Source: Ignavibacteria bacterium UBA5771 (GTDB lineage Bacteria; Bacteroidota; Ignavibacteria; Kapaibacteriales; UBA2268). From it: a DNA stretch of 16,898 nt. This document shows positions 8,040 through 15,461 of this stretch, one piece after another. Every line of letters begins with the position of its first letter. The stretch's first letter is position 1. A program made the position numbers and the translations under genes. The DNA is taken from NCBI GenBank assembly GCA_002418685.1, contig DIEP01000143.1, positions 1-16,898 of the forward strand. The letters are read 5' to 3'. Under the pieces are notes generated by a model. That model was not told the origin of the DNA. It ran no database searches and was given only the letters and a program-made list of their open reading frames with translations.

Positions 8040-8588
8040 ATGAAAAAAGAATTAATCTCGATCTCGTTGGTATTTGTTTTAGCAATATTTTTCAAAATGC
8101 CTTTATTTTCCCAACAATCTTCATCTTCACCATTAAAAGTTGGTATTGTTGATATAGAAATTATTCTCAAAGAAATGCCTGAAGCAGTCGATGCAGATAA
8201 AAAACTCAAAGAAATTGGCACTAAATGGCAAGATACACTTCTGGCAATGAAGAAGGATCTCGACGATAAATTGCAACAATACCAGAAAAGGAAATCAGTA
8301 ATGACTATTGACCAACAACAAAAAGAAGAAGAATCGCTTCAAAATCTTAATATGCAACTTATGCAATATCAAGAGCAAAAATTCGGTCAAACAGGTGAGT
8401 TATCAGCCACACGAGAACAATTTCTTACTCCAATAAGAGAGAAAATCCGCCAGGCAATTCAGAAAGTTGCAAAGGAGGAGAAAATAAACCTCGTGCTTGA
8501 CAAAACTTCGCAGGCAGTTTTGTATTATGATGATAAATTTGATTTGACATACAAAGTTTTGGATGTCATTAAACGTGGAGATAATTAA
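8040..8588 (+). CDS. OmpH/Skp family periplasmic chaperone, copy 1
   Basis: Skp proteins are trimeric periplasmic holdases that carry unfolded outer-membrane proteins toward BamA. This 182-residue product has a Lys-rich start and hydrophobic signal segment (about 1-24, ending near LFSQQ). A short beta strand KVGIVDIEIILKEMPEA follows, then a long charged coiled coil rich in Lys, Gln and Glu (about 55-115) that would form one Skp tentacle. The C-terminal strand segment (AIQKVAKEEKINLVLDKTS, about 141-159) completes the body. It starts 45 nt after bamA and 8 nt before a paralogue, so it belongs to the same operon. Size matches the family (about 160-190 residues). I leave the symbol blank because two copies exist and the Skp orthologue cannot be told. 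Confidence 0.88.
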   Translation: MKKELISISLVFVLAIFFKMPLFSQQSSSSPLKVGIVDIEIILKEMPEAVDADKKLKEIGTKWQDTLLAMKKDLDDKLQQYQKRKSVMTIDQQQKEEESLQNLNMQLMQYQEQKFGQTGELSATREQFLTPIREKIRQAIQKVAKEEKINLVLDKTSQAVLYYDDKFDLTYKVLDVIKRGDN

Positions 8589-8596
8589 ATTTAATA

Positions 8597-9301
8597 ATGA
8601 AAAAAATTTGGATTATATTACTGTTTGGCTTGATACCTTTGTCAATACAAGCGCAACGTGTGTGCTTTATTAATTCTCAAACAATAAGAGAAAAATTTAT
8701 TGAAGCGCAGCAAGCCGAACAAAGGATTCAATCATTTGTTGATGAATGGAAACGAGAACTTGCCACAATGCAAGCAAATATCAACAATTTGGAATTTGAT
8801 ATTAATAAAAATCGCTTAATTTGGACCGATGCTGAAAGAGGGGCAAAAGAAAAGCAATTGCAGGACCTTAGAACGAATGCAGATAATTATACTAAATCCA
8901 AATTTTCTCCCGGCGGCGAATACGATAAAATGGTTAAGCAAATTTTGCTTCCCGTTGAGCAAAAAATATCTGCTGCTGTGCAAAAAGTCGCAAATAAAAG
9001 AAATTTTGATATAGTCTTTGACCAAAGTGTTCAACCACTTGCTTATGTTAATTTTAAATATGACTTAACAGTGGATGTATTGCGTGAACTTGGAGTGGAC
9101 GTCAAAGCATTAGAAGAAGAACAGCAAGAAAAAATTGCTAAAGATCCCGCTAATCAAAAGAAGGAATCCGTCGCGCCAAGGAGAGTTTCACGGACGCAAA
9201 ATCCGAGAAGCAAGCAGCAGGCGCCAACCGATCAGAGAGAATTCGAGCAGGAAAATCCTCCCGCAGATTCTACAGAAACAGTTCAACCAATTAAAAAATA
9301 G
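8597..9301 (+). CDS. OmpH/Skp family periplasmic chaperone, copy 2 with extended tail
   Basis: This second Skp-like protein has a clear signal peptide (1-19, cleavage near IQA/Q), strand RVCFINSQTI, a coiled coil (about 36-95) and the C-terminal strand segment KVANKRNFDIVFDQS, which aligns with that of copy 1. It differs by a tail of about 60 residues (about 175-234) rich in Lys, Arg, Gln, Pro and Ser and ending VQPIKK. The tail is probably disordered and is absent from copy 1; at 234 residues the protein is longer than usual. It probably assists outer-membrane protein delivery like copy 1; whether the two form mixed trimers is unknown. lpxD begins 9 nt downstream. Confidence 0.88.
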   Translation: MKKIWIILLFGLIPLSIQAQRVCFINSQTIREKFIEAQQAEQRIQSFVDEWKRELATMQANINNLEFDINKNRLIWTDAERGAKEKQLQDLRTNADNYTKSKFSPGGEYDKMVKQILLPVEQKISAAVQKVANKRNFDIVFDQSVQPLAYVNFKYDLTVDVLRELGVDVKALEEEQQEKIAKDPANQKKESVAPRRVSRTQNPRSKQQAPTDQREFEQENPPADSTETVQPIKK

Positions 9302-9310
9302 AGTGTTGCA

Positions 9311-10336
9311 ATGAATTTATCAGCTGAAGAAATAGCTCAATTGGTTGATGGGGAAATTATCGGAAATACTAAATCCTTAATAATTAATTTCAATAGAATT
9401 GAGCATAGTGGAAATGGTGATATTACATTTTTTTCAGATGAAAGTTTCCGCAAATATTTTGAACAGTGCGGTGCCACATGCGTAATTATTCAAAAGAATG
9501 AGAATTCAATTCCCAAAGAAAATCAAGTTTTTATAAAGGTAGAAAATCCTTATTTCTCATTTATCCATTTAGTTGAAAAATTAGCTACAAAAGAAGAAGA
9601 GCAAAAGGGAATTCATCACACCGCGATTATTAACGAAACTGCCAAAGTCTCGCCAAGTGCTTCAATTGGGGCAAACTGCTGGATCGGTGCAAATGTTGTT
9701 ATCAATGATGATGTTGTTCTAAAACCTAATGTAGTAATTTATGATAATACTCGAATAGGAAAGGGAACAATTTTGCATGCAAATTCCGTTTGCTATCAAG
9801 ACACAGAAATCGGCGAAAATTGTATCATTCATTCGGGTGCTGTTATTGGTTCTGATGGCTTCGGATTTATTGAGGAGCCAGATGGATCCTACACCAAAAT
9901 TCCCCAGATAGGAAATGTGAAGATTGGAAATAATGTTGAAATCGGAGCAAATACAACAATTGATAGAGCATTTGTTGGTTCCACAATCATCGGCGACGGC
10001 GTAAAATTAGATAATCTTGTTCAAATTGGACATAATGTTGAAATCGGTGAAAACACTGCTGCTGCAGCTCAGGTTGGAATTGCAGGGAGCGTGAAAGTAG
10101 GGAGACGCTGTCGATTTGGTGGGCAGGTTGGTTTAGCGGGGCATTTTGAGATTACAGATGATGTTTCGCTGATTGCTCAATCAGGCGTGGCAAGTTCAAT
10201 ATTGAAGAAAGGTGTCTATGGTGGCTCACCTGCACGTGATAGGTTGACTTATTTTAAGAATGAAGCAGTTATTCATAATCTCAGCCAGCTTGCAAAAGAT
10301 GTAGCAAAAATTAAACGGCATCTCGATATTGAATAA
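9311..10336 (+). CDS. lpxD: UDP-3-O-acylglucosamine N-acyltransferase LpxD
   Basis: LpxD transfers a 3-hydroxyacyl chain from acyl carrier protein to the amino group of UDP-3-O-acylglucosamine, the third step of lipid A synthesis, in the cytoplasm. The 341-residue protein has the N-terminal uridine-binding domain (about 1-100) and then a left-handed beta-helix of hexapeptide repeats (about 103-290, e.g. VKIGNNVEIGANTTID). GSDGFGF (180-186) is a family hallmark. His241 (QIGHN) and His278 (LAGH) are 37 residues apart, matching the catalytic pair H239/H276 I recall for E. coli. It is the last gene of the operon. The lpxC/fabZ and lpxA genes that often follow lpxD are not here. Confidence 0.95.
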   Translation: MNLSAEEIAQLVDGEIIGNTKSLIINFNRIEHSGNGDITFFSDESFRKYFEQCGATCVIIQKNENSIPKENQVFIKVENPYFSFIHLVEKLATKEEEQKGIHHTAIINETAKVSPSASIGANCWIGANVVINDDVVLKPNVVIYDNTRIGKGTILHANSVCYQDTEIGENCIIHSGAVIGSDGFGFIEEPDGSYTKIPQIGNVKIGNNVEIGANTTIDRAFVGSTIIGDGVKLDNLVQIGHNVEIGENTAAAAQVGIAGSVKVGRRCRFGGQVGLAGHFEITDDVSLIAQSGVASSILKKGVYGGSPARDRLTYFKNEAVIHNLSQLAKDVAKIKRHLDIE

Positions 10337-10406
10337 AATCAATCAACAAAGCCTTTGGGGTTAATTCAAAAAGTGAAATAATCAAATATTCAGCAGGGTA
10401 AATATT

Positions 10407-10446
10407 ATTTTTGAGACAACGCATTGCCTGGGGCTGTATCTCATAG
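10407..10446. repeat. Convergent-gene spacer with inverted GTTGTCTCAAAAAT motif and weak hairpin
   Basis: The 111-nt gap between the convergent lpxD and recQ holds ATTTTTGAGACAAC (10407-10420), the exact reverse complement of the 14-mer at 251-264. GCTGTATCTCA (10433-10443) follows after 12 nt and recurs at 15423-15433. TGAGA (10412-10416) can pair with TCTCA (10439-10443), with CA/TG and GCC/GGC inside, making an imperfect hairpin followed on the plus strand by a T-rich run. It could act as a weak lpxD terminator, or be a remnant of facing element ends. Confidence 0.35.
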
Positions 10447-10447
10447 T

Positions 10448-12610
10448 TTATTTCTGATACATCATTCGCGATTTTAATTCTTTTCTGCAAATTGCTGCTG
10501 CTATTCGCAATTCGGGGTAGCTTATGTCTGAATCCAATTTCTCTTTGATTTGGCTTAATCGAATATATGGTGCATTTTTTATTATTTTATAAATATTATT
10601 TAATAAACTCCTATCCAAAAACCAGAATTTCGGGAATACAAACCCCGCTTCAATTTCTTTTTCAATAAAAGATGCAACTTCAGGAGTTGTCAATTGCAAT
10701 TTTGCTGCAATTTCTTCTAATCCTTTGTGGTCTTCGAGCATCGATTTAATTATGTTTAAATTACCTACATCTTGATTATCAGTTTTTCGTTCAGTCTTGT
10801 CCTTTTGAATCTGTTTTGCAGATATTAAATTTTGTGTTAAATTGAAAGTTGATTGCCGAATTTTGTTGATTGTCTTTTTTGCCGAATGGTGTCCATTTCC
10901 CAAGCAAGACGAGCATTTCCCGCAATCATCATAACCCGAATTGTTATCAAAATATTCCATAATAAATCTTTCTTTGCAATCCTCCGTGGAAGCATATTCC
11001 CTGACAATTTTAACTTTATTTTGGGAAACTTTTTTCCTTTGCTTAATCTCAGTAAAAATGGAACTGATCTGGTCGTTTTGCAAGCGGGGACGCAGAAATT
11101 TTATGCCTGATATAACTGAAGACTTTTCTATATCGATTAAATTAAATATTTCCAGGGCGTGCAAATGGTTTTCGATTTCTTCAATAGTCATATTTATTTC
11201 TCTGCCTATTTTTGCGATTGGAACTTCAATAGTTTGATTAGAATCATTAGATTTATATTCTAAAATCCTTTTCATAATAATTTTTCTTTCTTTATTAAAT
11301 TTGCTGATAATTTCATTGAAGTTATCGAGGTAAGTATTTATACGTAGATAGGCAACTTTTTCATCTTCATAAAAGCGCAGAATCGCTTTATTTTGGAGTA
11401 CTTTTAAAATTGCGAGTAATTTCTTTTCTGATATATTCAGCAAATTGGCATAATTCACTAATTTGCCATGCAAAAAATTAGTTTTTTCGTCCTGTTTATC
11501 TAATAAAAAATAAAGCGAATCATAGATACGGCGGAATTCAGTGATTCCTGAGAATTGCTCACGGATAAAATAATTTTGCAATTTCTCATCTTCTTTAGAA
11601 TAAAGCAAATAGCAATTAGAAGGTAATGAATCGCGTCCCGCCCTCCCTGCTTCTTGATAATATTCCTCCAATGTCAATGGTAAATATACATTTGCAACAA
11701 TGCGAACATCAGGTTTATCAATGCCCATACCGAATGCAGTCGTGGCAATAATAATATCAATATCATTATTTAAAAATTGCTCTTGTATTTTCTTTCGTTC
11801 TGCTGTTTCCAAGCCCGCATGATAAGCTTTGCAATTGATTCTATCTTCTTGCAGAATGCTTGCAATTTCTTCCGTGCGCTTGCGAGTGCCTGCATAAACA
11901 ATCATCGATCCTTGCTTCATCGATTTATAAAGTGAAATCAAGCGTTTGGGTTTATTTTTGCATTCCTCTGTATGAAAACTTAAATTATCCCTTTTAAAAC
12001 CAAGCAAGAACACATTCGGTTTTTTCATTTCAAGATTGATGATCATATCTTTTTGGACATCAGGAGTGGCAGTAGCAGTGAATCCTGCAATTGGCACACG
12101 TCGGATATAATTAAAAATAGTAGGAATCTTGCGATAAAGTGGTCGGAAATCTTGTCCCCATTCGGAAATGCAATGTGCTTCATCAACCGCGATGAATGAG
12201 ATATTAGCTTGTTTCAGTGCTTCGATAAATGTATTGTTCATCAATCGTTCGGGTGCAAAATATACTATTTTATATTTATTATCGATTAAATTATGTAATC
12301 TATTTGCTTGCTCGCGGGAATTGAGAGAACTATTAATAAATGTGGCAGGGATATTATTTTTTAAAAGTGCATCAGATTGATCTTTCATTAGTGAAATTAG
12401 TGGAGATACAACCAATGCAGTGCCTTCCATAATTAGAGCAGAGAATTGATAGCAGAGAGATTTACCACCGCCCGTGGGAAGCACAACAAGTGTGTCATTT
12501 CCCGAAACTATTGATTGAATTATATCTTCCTGCGATTTGCGAAAATTATCAATTCCAAAATTATCTTTAAGAATTTTATTCCAATCGCTTCTTGGTAAAT
12601 TTGGTTCCAT
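10448..12610 (-). CDS. recQ: RecQ-family ATP-dependent DNA helicase
   Basis: RecQ is a 3'-5' helicase acting in recombination, repair and fork processing. The 720-residue product has the Q-motif FRKSQ, Walker A LPTGGGKS (about 44-51), DEAH (about 143-146), FTATATP (about 177-183) and motif VI QEAGRAGRD (about 319-327). The four zinc-binding Cys lie at about 545, 563, 566 and 569, after a winged-helix-like region (about 380-540), rather than directly after the helicase core as in E. coli. As I recall, many Bacteroidota RecQs share this order. A C-terminal region (about 575-720) includes a helix-turn-helix-like stretch near LEEIAAKLQLTTPEVASF; no clear HRDC domain is seen. The ATG at 12610 overlaps the previous gene's TGA by one base; a GTG at 12613 is the alternative start. 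Confidence 0.92.
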   Translation of the reverse strand: MEPNLPRSDWNKILKDNFGIDNFRKSQEDIIQSIVSGNDTLVVLPTGGGKSLCYQFSALIMEGTALVVSPLISLMKDQSDALLKNNIPATFINSSLNSREQANRLHNLIDNKYKIVYFAPERLMNNTFIEALKQANISFIAVDEAHCISEWGQDFRPLYRKIPTIFNYIRRVPIAGFTATATPDVQKDMIINLEMKKPNVFLLGFKRDNLSFHTEECKNKPKRLISLYKSMKQGSMIVYAGTRKRTEEIASILQEDRINCKAYHAGLETAERKKIQEQFLNNDIDIIIATTAFGMGIDKPDVRIVANVYLPLTLEEYYQEAGRAGRDSLPSNCYLLYSKEDEKLQNYFIREQFSGITEFRRIYDSLYFLLDKQDEKTNFLHGKLVNYANLLNISEKKLLAILKVLQNKAILRFYEDEKVAYLRINTYLDNFNEIISKFNKERKIIMKRILEYKSNDSNQTIEVPIAKIGREINMTIEEIENHLHALEIFNLIDIEKSSVISGIKFLRPRLQNDQISSIFTEIKQRKKVSQNKVKIVREYASTEDCKERFIMEYFDNNSGYDDCGKCSSCLGNGHHSAKKTINKIRQSTFNLTQNLISAKQIQKDKTERKTDNQDVGNLNIIKSMLEDHKGLEEIAAKLQLTTPEVASFIEKEIEAGFVFPKFWFLDRSLLNNIYKIIKNAPYIRLSQIKEKLDSDISYPELRIAAAICRKELKSRMMYQK

Positions 12611-13398
12611 CACAAACTATTGGATTTGATCTTCTGAATCCGTTCGGAATAATATTGGGATTTATCAGGATGTTGGGAGATTAATTTTTCAAAGATCCCG
12701 ATTGCTTCATTTATTTTTTTCTGGCGGACATATATTTCAGCAAGTGTTTCGGTTGGGATTATTTGGGAGAAATCCTCAAGTTGATCTTGCTCATCATTCA
12801 TTATATCAGGAATGGAAATATTCTGATCCACATTTGGTTGTTCTTGTTCTTCTGTATCGCAATAGACTTGAATATTCGGTATTTTATCTGAAATAATATC
12901 ATTGAAAATTTGCAAATCAGTAATTTTAAGATTTGTGTCTGAAATTTTGAATGGAGTAAAATCAAGCCCTGGAATTAAAAATATATCATCGGCAGATATA
13001 TGCTCAAAATCAATATTTTCTAATTGAAGATATTTGAGAATTTCATTTTGATTGAGTTGGCTACGGTCAAATTGTTCGTTAGAAAATGAATCCGTAGAAA
13101 TATTATTGGAATTCTCATCTTCTTGGATTAATAATCTTCCAAATTTAGATCTTCTTCTTGCAATTTCTCTAAAGAAAAGATTATTTGCGAACCGAATGCT
13201 TGCAGTTTCAAAAATACTATCCGCTTGCTCAAAGTTACCAACAGATTCAAGCGCTTCTGTCAGCAGAACGTATCCAAGATAATAGTCAGGAAAATACTCA
13301 ATACCACGTTTGCAAAGTTCTATAGCTCTATCAAAATCGCGATTTTCTATATATTTCTCAGCTTCCACCAAGAAAATTGGAGCTAATTCTTGGCTCAA
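12610..13398 (-). CDS. Tetratricopeptide-repeat protein of unknown function
   Basis: The 262-residue protein has no signal peptide and is probably cytoplasmic. Two TPR units (about 5-72, with RDFDRAIELCKRGIEYFPDY as a typical helix pair) are followed by a long acidic, Asn/Asp/Gln-rich middle (about 92-210) without recognisable domains. A C-terminal TPR-like unit (about 214-258, TETLAEIYVRQKKINEAI) has a form I recall at the ends of other Bacteroidota TPR proteins. TPRs bind partner proteins, but the partner is unknown. The start is TTG: the upstream neighbour's TAG lies two codons before it in the same frame, no Met follows until far inside, and AGAGG is well spaced. It sits 3 nt after the Bax-inhibitor-1 gene and its stop overlaps the recQ start. 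Confidence 0.8.
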   Translation of the reverse strand: MSQELAPIFLVEAEKYIENRDFDRAIELCKRGIEYFPDYYLGYVLLTEALESVGNFEQADSIFETASIRFANNLFFREIARRRSKFGRLLIQEDENSNNISTDSFSNEQFDRSQLNQNEILKYLQLENIDFEHISADDIFLIPGLDFTPFKISDTNLKITDLQIFNDIISDKIPNIQVYCDTEEQEQPNVDQNISIPDIMNDEQDQLEDFSQIIPTETLAEIYVRQKKINEAIGIFEKLISQHPDKSQYYSERIQKIKSNSL

Positions 13399-13401
13399 TT
13401 T

Positions 13402-14106
13402 CTAACCTCTGCCTCCACCAAACAGGCGAAGCAACATAAGAAACAAGTTAATAAAGTCAAGATATAGCACTAATGCACCAACAATAGAGGCACTTGTAGT
13501 AGCTTCTTTGCCCTGCAATTGCACAAGGTGCATCTCCTTCAATTTCTGCGTGTCATAAGCCGTTAATCCTGCAAATACAAGAACGCCCACGATGCTAATT
13601 ACAAAATCTAAAGCTGAATTTGCCAAAAAGATATTGACCACCATTGCAATAATCACACCTATCAGTCCAATGAAGAAGAAACTTCCCCACCCTGTCAAAT
13701 CCTTTTTTGTTGCAAAACCAAAAAGACTTAATGCACCAAATGTAGCACTAGCCGTAATAAAAGCATTAAAAATTGCAGCGCTTGAATATGCAAGGAATAT
13801 TATAGAAAACGTCAGACCCGTCAAAAAAGCATAAGCAATAAAAGTAAAAGATGCAGTGATAGGAGACATTTTATTGGCGCGTGCGCTCAGGAAAATCACT
13901 GCTGAAAATTGTAAGATAATAACAAAAAGAATCGCCCATGTGTTGAGCAAATATTGATATAATCCTGTTGAATAGATAAAAAATGACGTCAGTGCTGTAA
14001 TAGCAAGTCCCGATCCCATCCATGCGTATACTTTGCGCATAAAAGCTTTTTCAGATGCAAGTATTTTTGCTTGTAAGTCGCCGACAATTAAATCGTGTTC
14101 ATCCAT
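13402..14106 (-). CDS. Bax inhibitor-1/YccA (TMBIM) family inner-membrane protein
   Basis: This 234-residue polytopic protein has about seven hydrophobic segments (near 27-48, 55-74, 85-103, 107-128, 140-162, 168-182 and 207-226). It carries the family signature TAYDTQKLK (182-190) and the last-helix motif LDFINLFLMLLRLFG. Asp185 and Asp217 correspond to the conserved Asp pair that gates calcium leak in characterised bacterial homologues such as YetJ. The native role in bacteria is poorly defined; E. coli YccA modulates the FtsH protease. The C-terminus is Gly/Arg-rich (GGGRG). The ATG has AGAGG upstream, a good ribosome-binding site. It lies 9 nt after the polyprenyl synthase gene and 3 nt before the TPR gene, so all are probably cotranscribed. 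Confidence 0.92.
   Translation of the reverse strand: MDEHDLIVGDLQAKILASEKAFMRKVYAWMGSGLAITALTSFFIYSTGLYQYLLNTWAILFVIILQFSAVIFLSARANKMSPITASFTFIAYAFLTGLTFSIIFLAYSSAAIFNAFITASATFGALSLFGFATKKDLTGWGSFFFIGLIGVIIAMVVNIFLANSALDFVISIVGVLVFAGLTAYDTQKLKEMHLVQLQGKEATTSASIVGALVLYLDFINLFLMLLRLFGGGRG
13406..13410 (-). promoter_or_regulatory. Ribosome-binding site that decides a TTG start
   Basis: AGAGG on the minus strand lies at the very end of the upstream coding region, with a 7-nt spacer to the TTG at 13398. With the in-frame TAG at 13404-13402 it fixes TTG as the start of the TPR gene. Most other genes here lack such a site; the Bax-inhibitor-1 gene also has AGAGG shortly before its ATG. Confidence 0.6.
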
Positions 14107-14115
14107 TTTTATCCT

Positions 14116-15090
14116 CTATTTTGTTCTATTAATTACATAAAACGAAATTTCTTTTAATAAATTTTTTGCTTCAAACCCCTTAATCGCATCAAGTGTTTCG
14201 ATAGCACTTTCCGAGAAACTCTCAGCTTTCGCTTGGGCTTGAGCGATTCCGTCTTTATCTTTTACAAAGCCAATTATATAGGCAATATCTTTACTTGAAA
14301 TATTTTTATTTTTAATAAGGTGAAGAATATGCTTAACTTCTGAATTTGTAGAATTATTCAGTGCATAAATCAAAGGCAAAGTTATCTTGCGTTCTTTCAA
14401 ATCGTTGCCGACAGGTTTGCCAATTATCTTAGATGTCTGTGTATAATCGAAAATATCATCGCGAATTTGGAAAGCCATACCCACTTTTTCGCCGTATTCT
14501 CCAATTTGCGAAATTATTTCTGGCGATTGGTTGGTGGCTATAGCTCCAATTTCACATGAAGCTTTCAAAAGCACAGCAGTTTTTTTGCGGATTATTTCAT
14601 AATATTTTTCTTCGCTCAAATCAAGTTTGCGAGATGCTTCAATAGAGAGTAATTCCCCTTCGCTTATTGTCTTTACTGCATTGGTTATTACATGCAGGAA
14701 ATCAAATTCGTTATTATTCAAAGAAATCATCAACCCTTTCGCAAGCAAATAATCGCCCACAAGCACAGCTACTTTATTCCTCCATACAGCGTTAACCGAA
14801 AGTAATCCTCGACGTTCAGATGCTTCATCAACAACGTCATCGTGAATCAGCGTTGCATTATGCAATATTTCGATCATCGAAGCACCGATAAAACTGCGCT
14901 CGGTTATTTCACCGAAAAGGTAAGAAGTCAGCAGAACTAAGACAGACCTCAGCCGCTTCCCACTTGATTTCGTCATATAATTCAAAACCGTATTTAGTAT
15001 CGGTATTTCCGAATCAAGCTGAGACTTATAAAATATCTCGAATTTCTCTAATTCATCGTGTATTGGTTCAACAATTTTATCAAAATCCAT
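14116..15090 (-). CDS. Long-chain all-trans polyprenyl diphosphate synthase
   Basis: This trans-prenyltransferase condenses isopentenyl diphosphate units onto an allylic primer, probably to make the side chain of menaquinone. In 324 residues it has GKRLR (44-48), the first aspartate-rich motif DDVVD (84-88) and the second, DDIFD (211-215), followed by GKPVGNDLKERKITLPLIYAL, typical of the IspB/HepT/SdsA group. The residues at -5 and -4 before the first motif are small (Ala, Thr), which in this family permits long products, so a chain longer than farnesyl or geranylgeranyl is inferred; exact length cannot be read. It is the first gene of the minus-strand run. CAAATTTA at 15105-15112 (TAAATTTG on the coding strand) matches the Bacteroidota -7 consensus TAnnTTTG, but no -33 TTTG is properly spaced, so the promoter is uncertain. 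Confidence 0.92.
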   Translation of the reverse strand: MDFDKIVEPIHDELEKFEIFYKSQLDSEIPILNTVLNYMTKSSGKRLRSVLVLLTSYLFGEITERSFIGASMIEILHNATLIHDDVVDEASERRGLLSVNAVWRNKVAVLVGDYLLAKGLMISLNNNEFDFLHVITNAVKTISEGELLSIEASRKLDLSEEKYYEIIRKKTAVLLKASCEIGAIATNQSPEIISQIGEYGEKVGMAFQIRDDIFDYTQTSKIIGKPVGNDLKERKITLPLIYALNNSTNSEVKHILHLIKNKNISSKDIAYIIGFVKDKDGIAQAQAKAESFSESAIETLDAIKGFEAKNLLKEISFYVINRTK

Positions 15091-15184
15091 TAAAAATTTT
15101 CATACAAATTTAAAAAATACAATTTTAATAATTTAATTGGAATTAACAATCAAATTTTAATTTTTTTATTGACAATATAAATTT

Positions 15185-15200
15185 GGAGTCGTCTCGAAAG
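15185..15200 (+). repeat. GTTGTCTCAAAA-type motif copy
   Basis: GGAGTCGTCTCGAAAG here matches GGAGTTGTCTCAAAAA (248-263) at 13 of 16 positions. Both lie in AT-rich gene-free DNA. It could be an eroded transposon or MITE end. Confidence 0.3.
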
Positions 15201-15312
15201 CCCAAAAATCTCGCAAATTATATATTTTTTAGAAAATATAAACCGTTAAATAATATTAAGCACAACATTCATAATTTTCCCTTTTAAAAAGAGAGAAACT
15301 TATTATATTGCT

Positions 15313-15383
15313 CGTCATTTCATTTCTCACAATGACTGTGTTATTTCGTAGGTCATTGCGAAATACTCTTGCTAATCAATCTC
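15313..15383. repeat. Degenerate REP-like palindromic repeat
   Basis: CACAATGAC (15328-15336) pairs with GTCATTGCG (15352-15360) at 8 of 9 positions around a 15-nt loop. A further GTCATT at 15314-15319 could compete for the same arm. The right arm continues GTCATTGCGAAATACT and reaches ATCAATCTC (15375-15383), resembling the widespread intergenic repeat I recall as GTCATTGCGAG...GAAGCAATCTC. A short open frame across it translates like spurious ORFs often predicted over such repeats. Confidence 0.45.
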
Positions 15384-15461
15384 ATTTGCATTTATCTAAT
15401 GATACTTTTGCAATGTGCCACTGCTGTATCTCAATAGGGACAACCATTTATCATGCTAAAC

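Larger units (their letters stand above)
15091..15461. other. Gene-free interval between tsaD and the polyprenyl synthase gene
   Basis: This 371-nt AT-rich region lies downstream of tsaD and upstream of the polyprenyl synthase gene. It should hold the tsaD transcript end and the promoter of the four-gene run. It contains GGAGTCGTCTCGAAAG (15185-15200), a relative of the motif at 248-263; degenerate REP-like palindromes (15313-15383); and GCTGTATCTCAATAG (15423-15437), close to a sequence at 10433-10446. I see no credible coding sequence or strong terminator. Confidence 0.5.

Noticed and set aside
12611..12613. GTG as the recQ start
   Set aside because: An ATG follows immediately and overlaps the upstream TGA as TGATG, a common coupling arrangement. 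GTG remains possible and changes one residue only.
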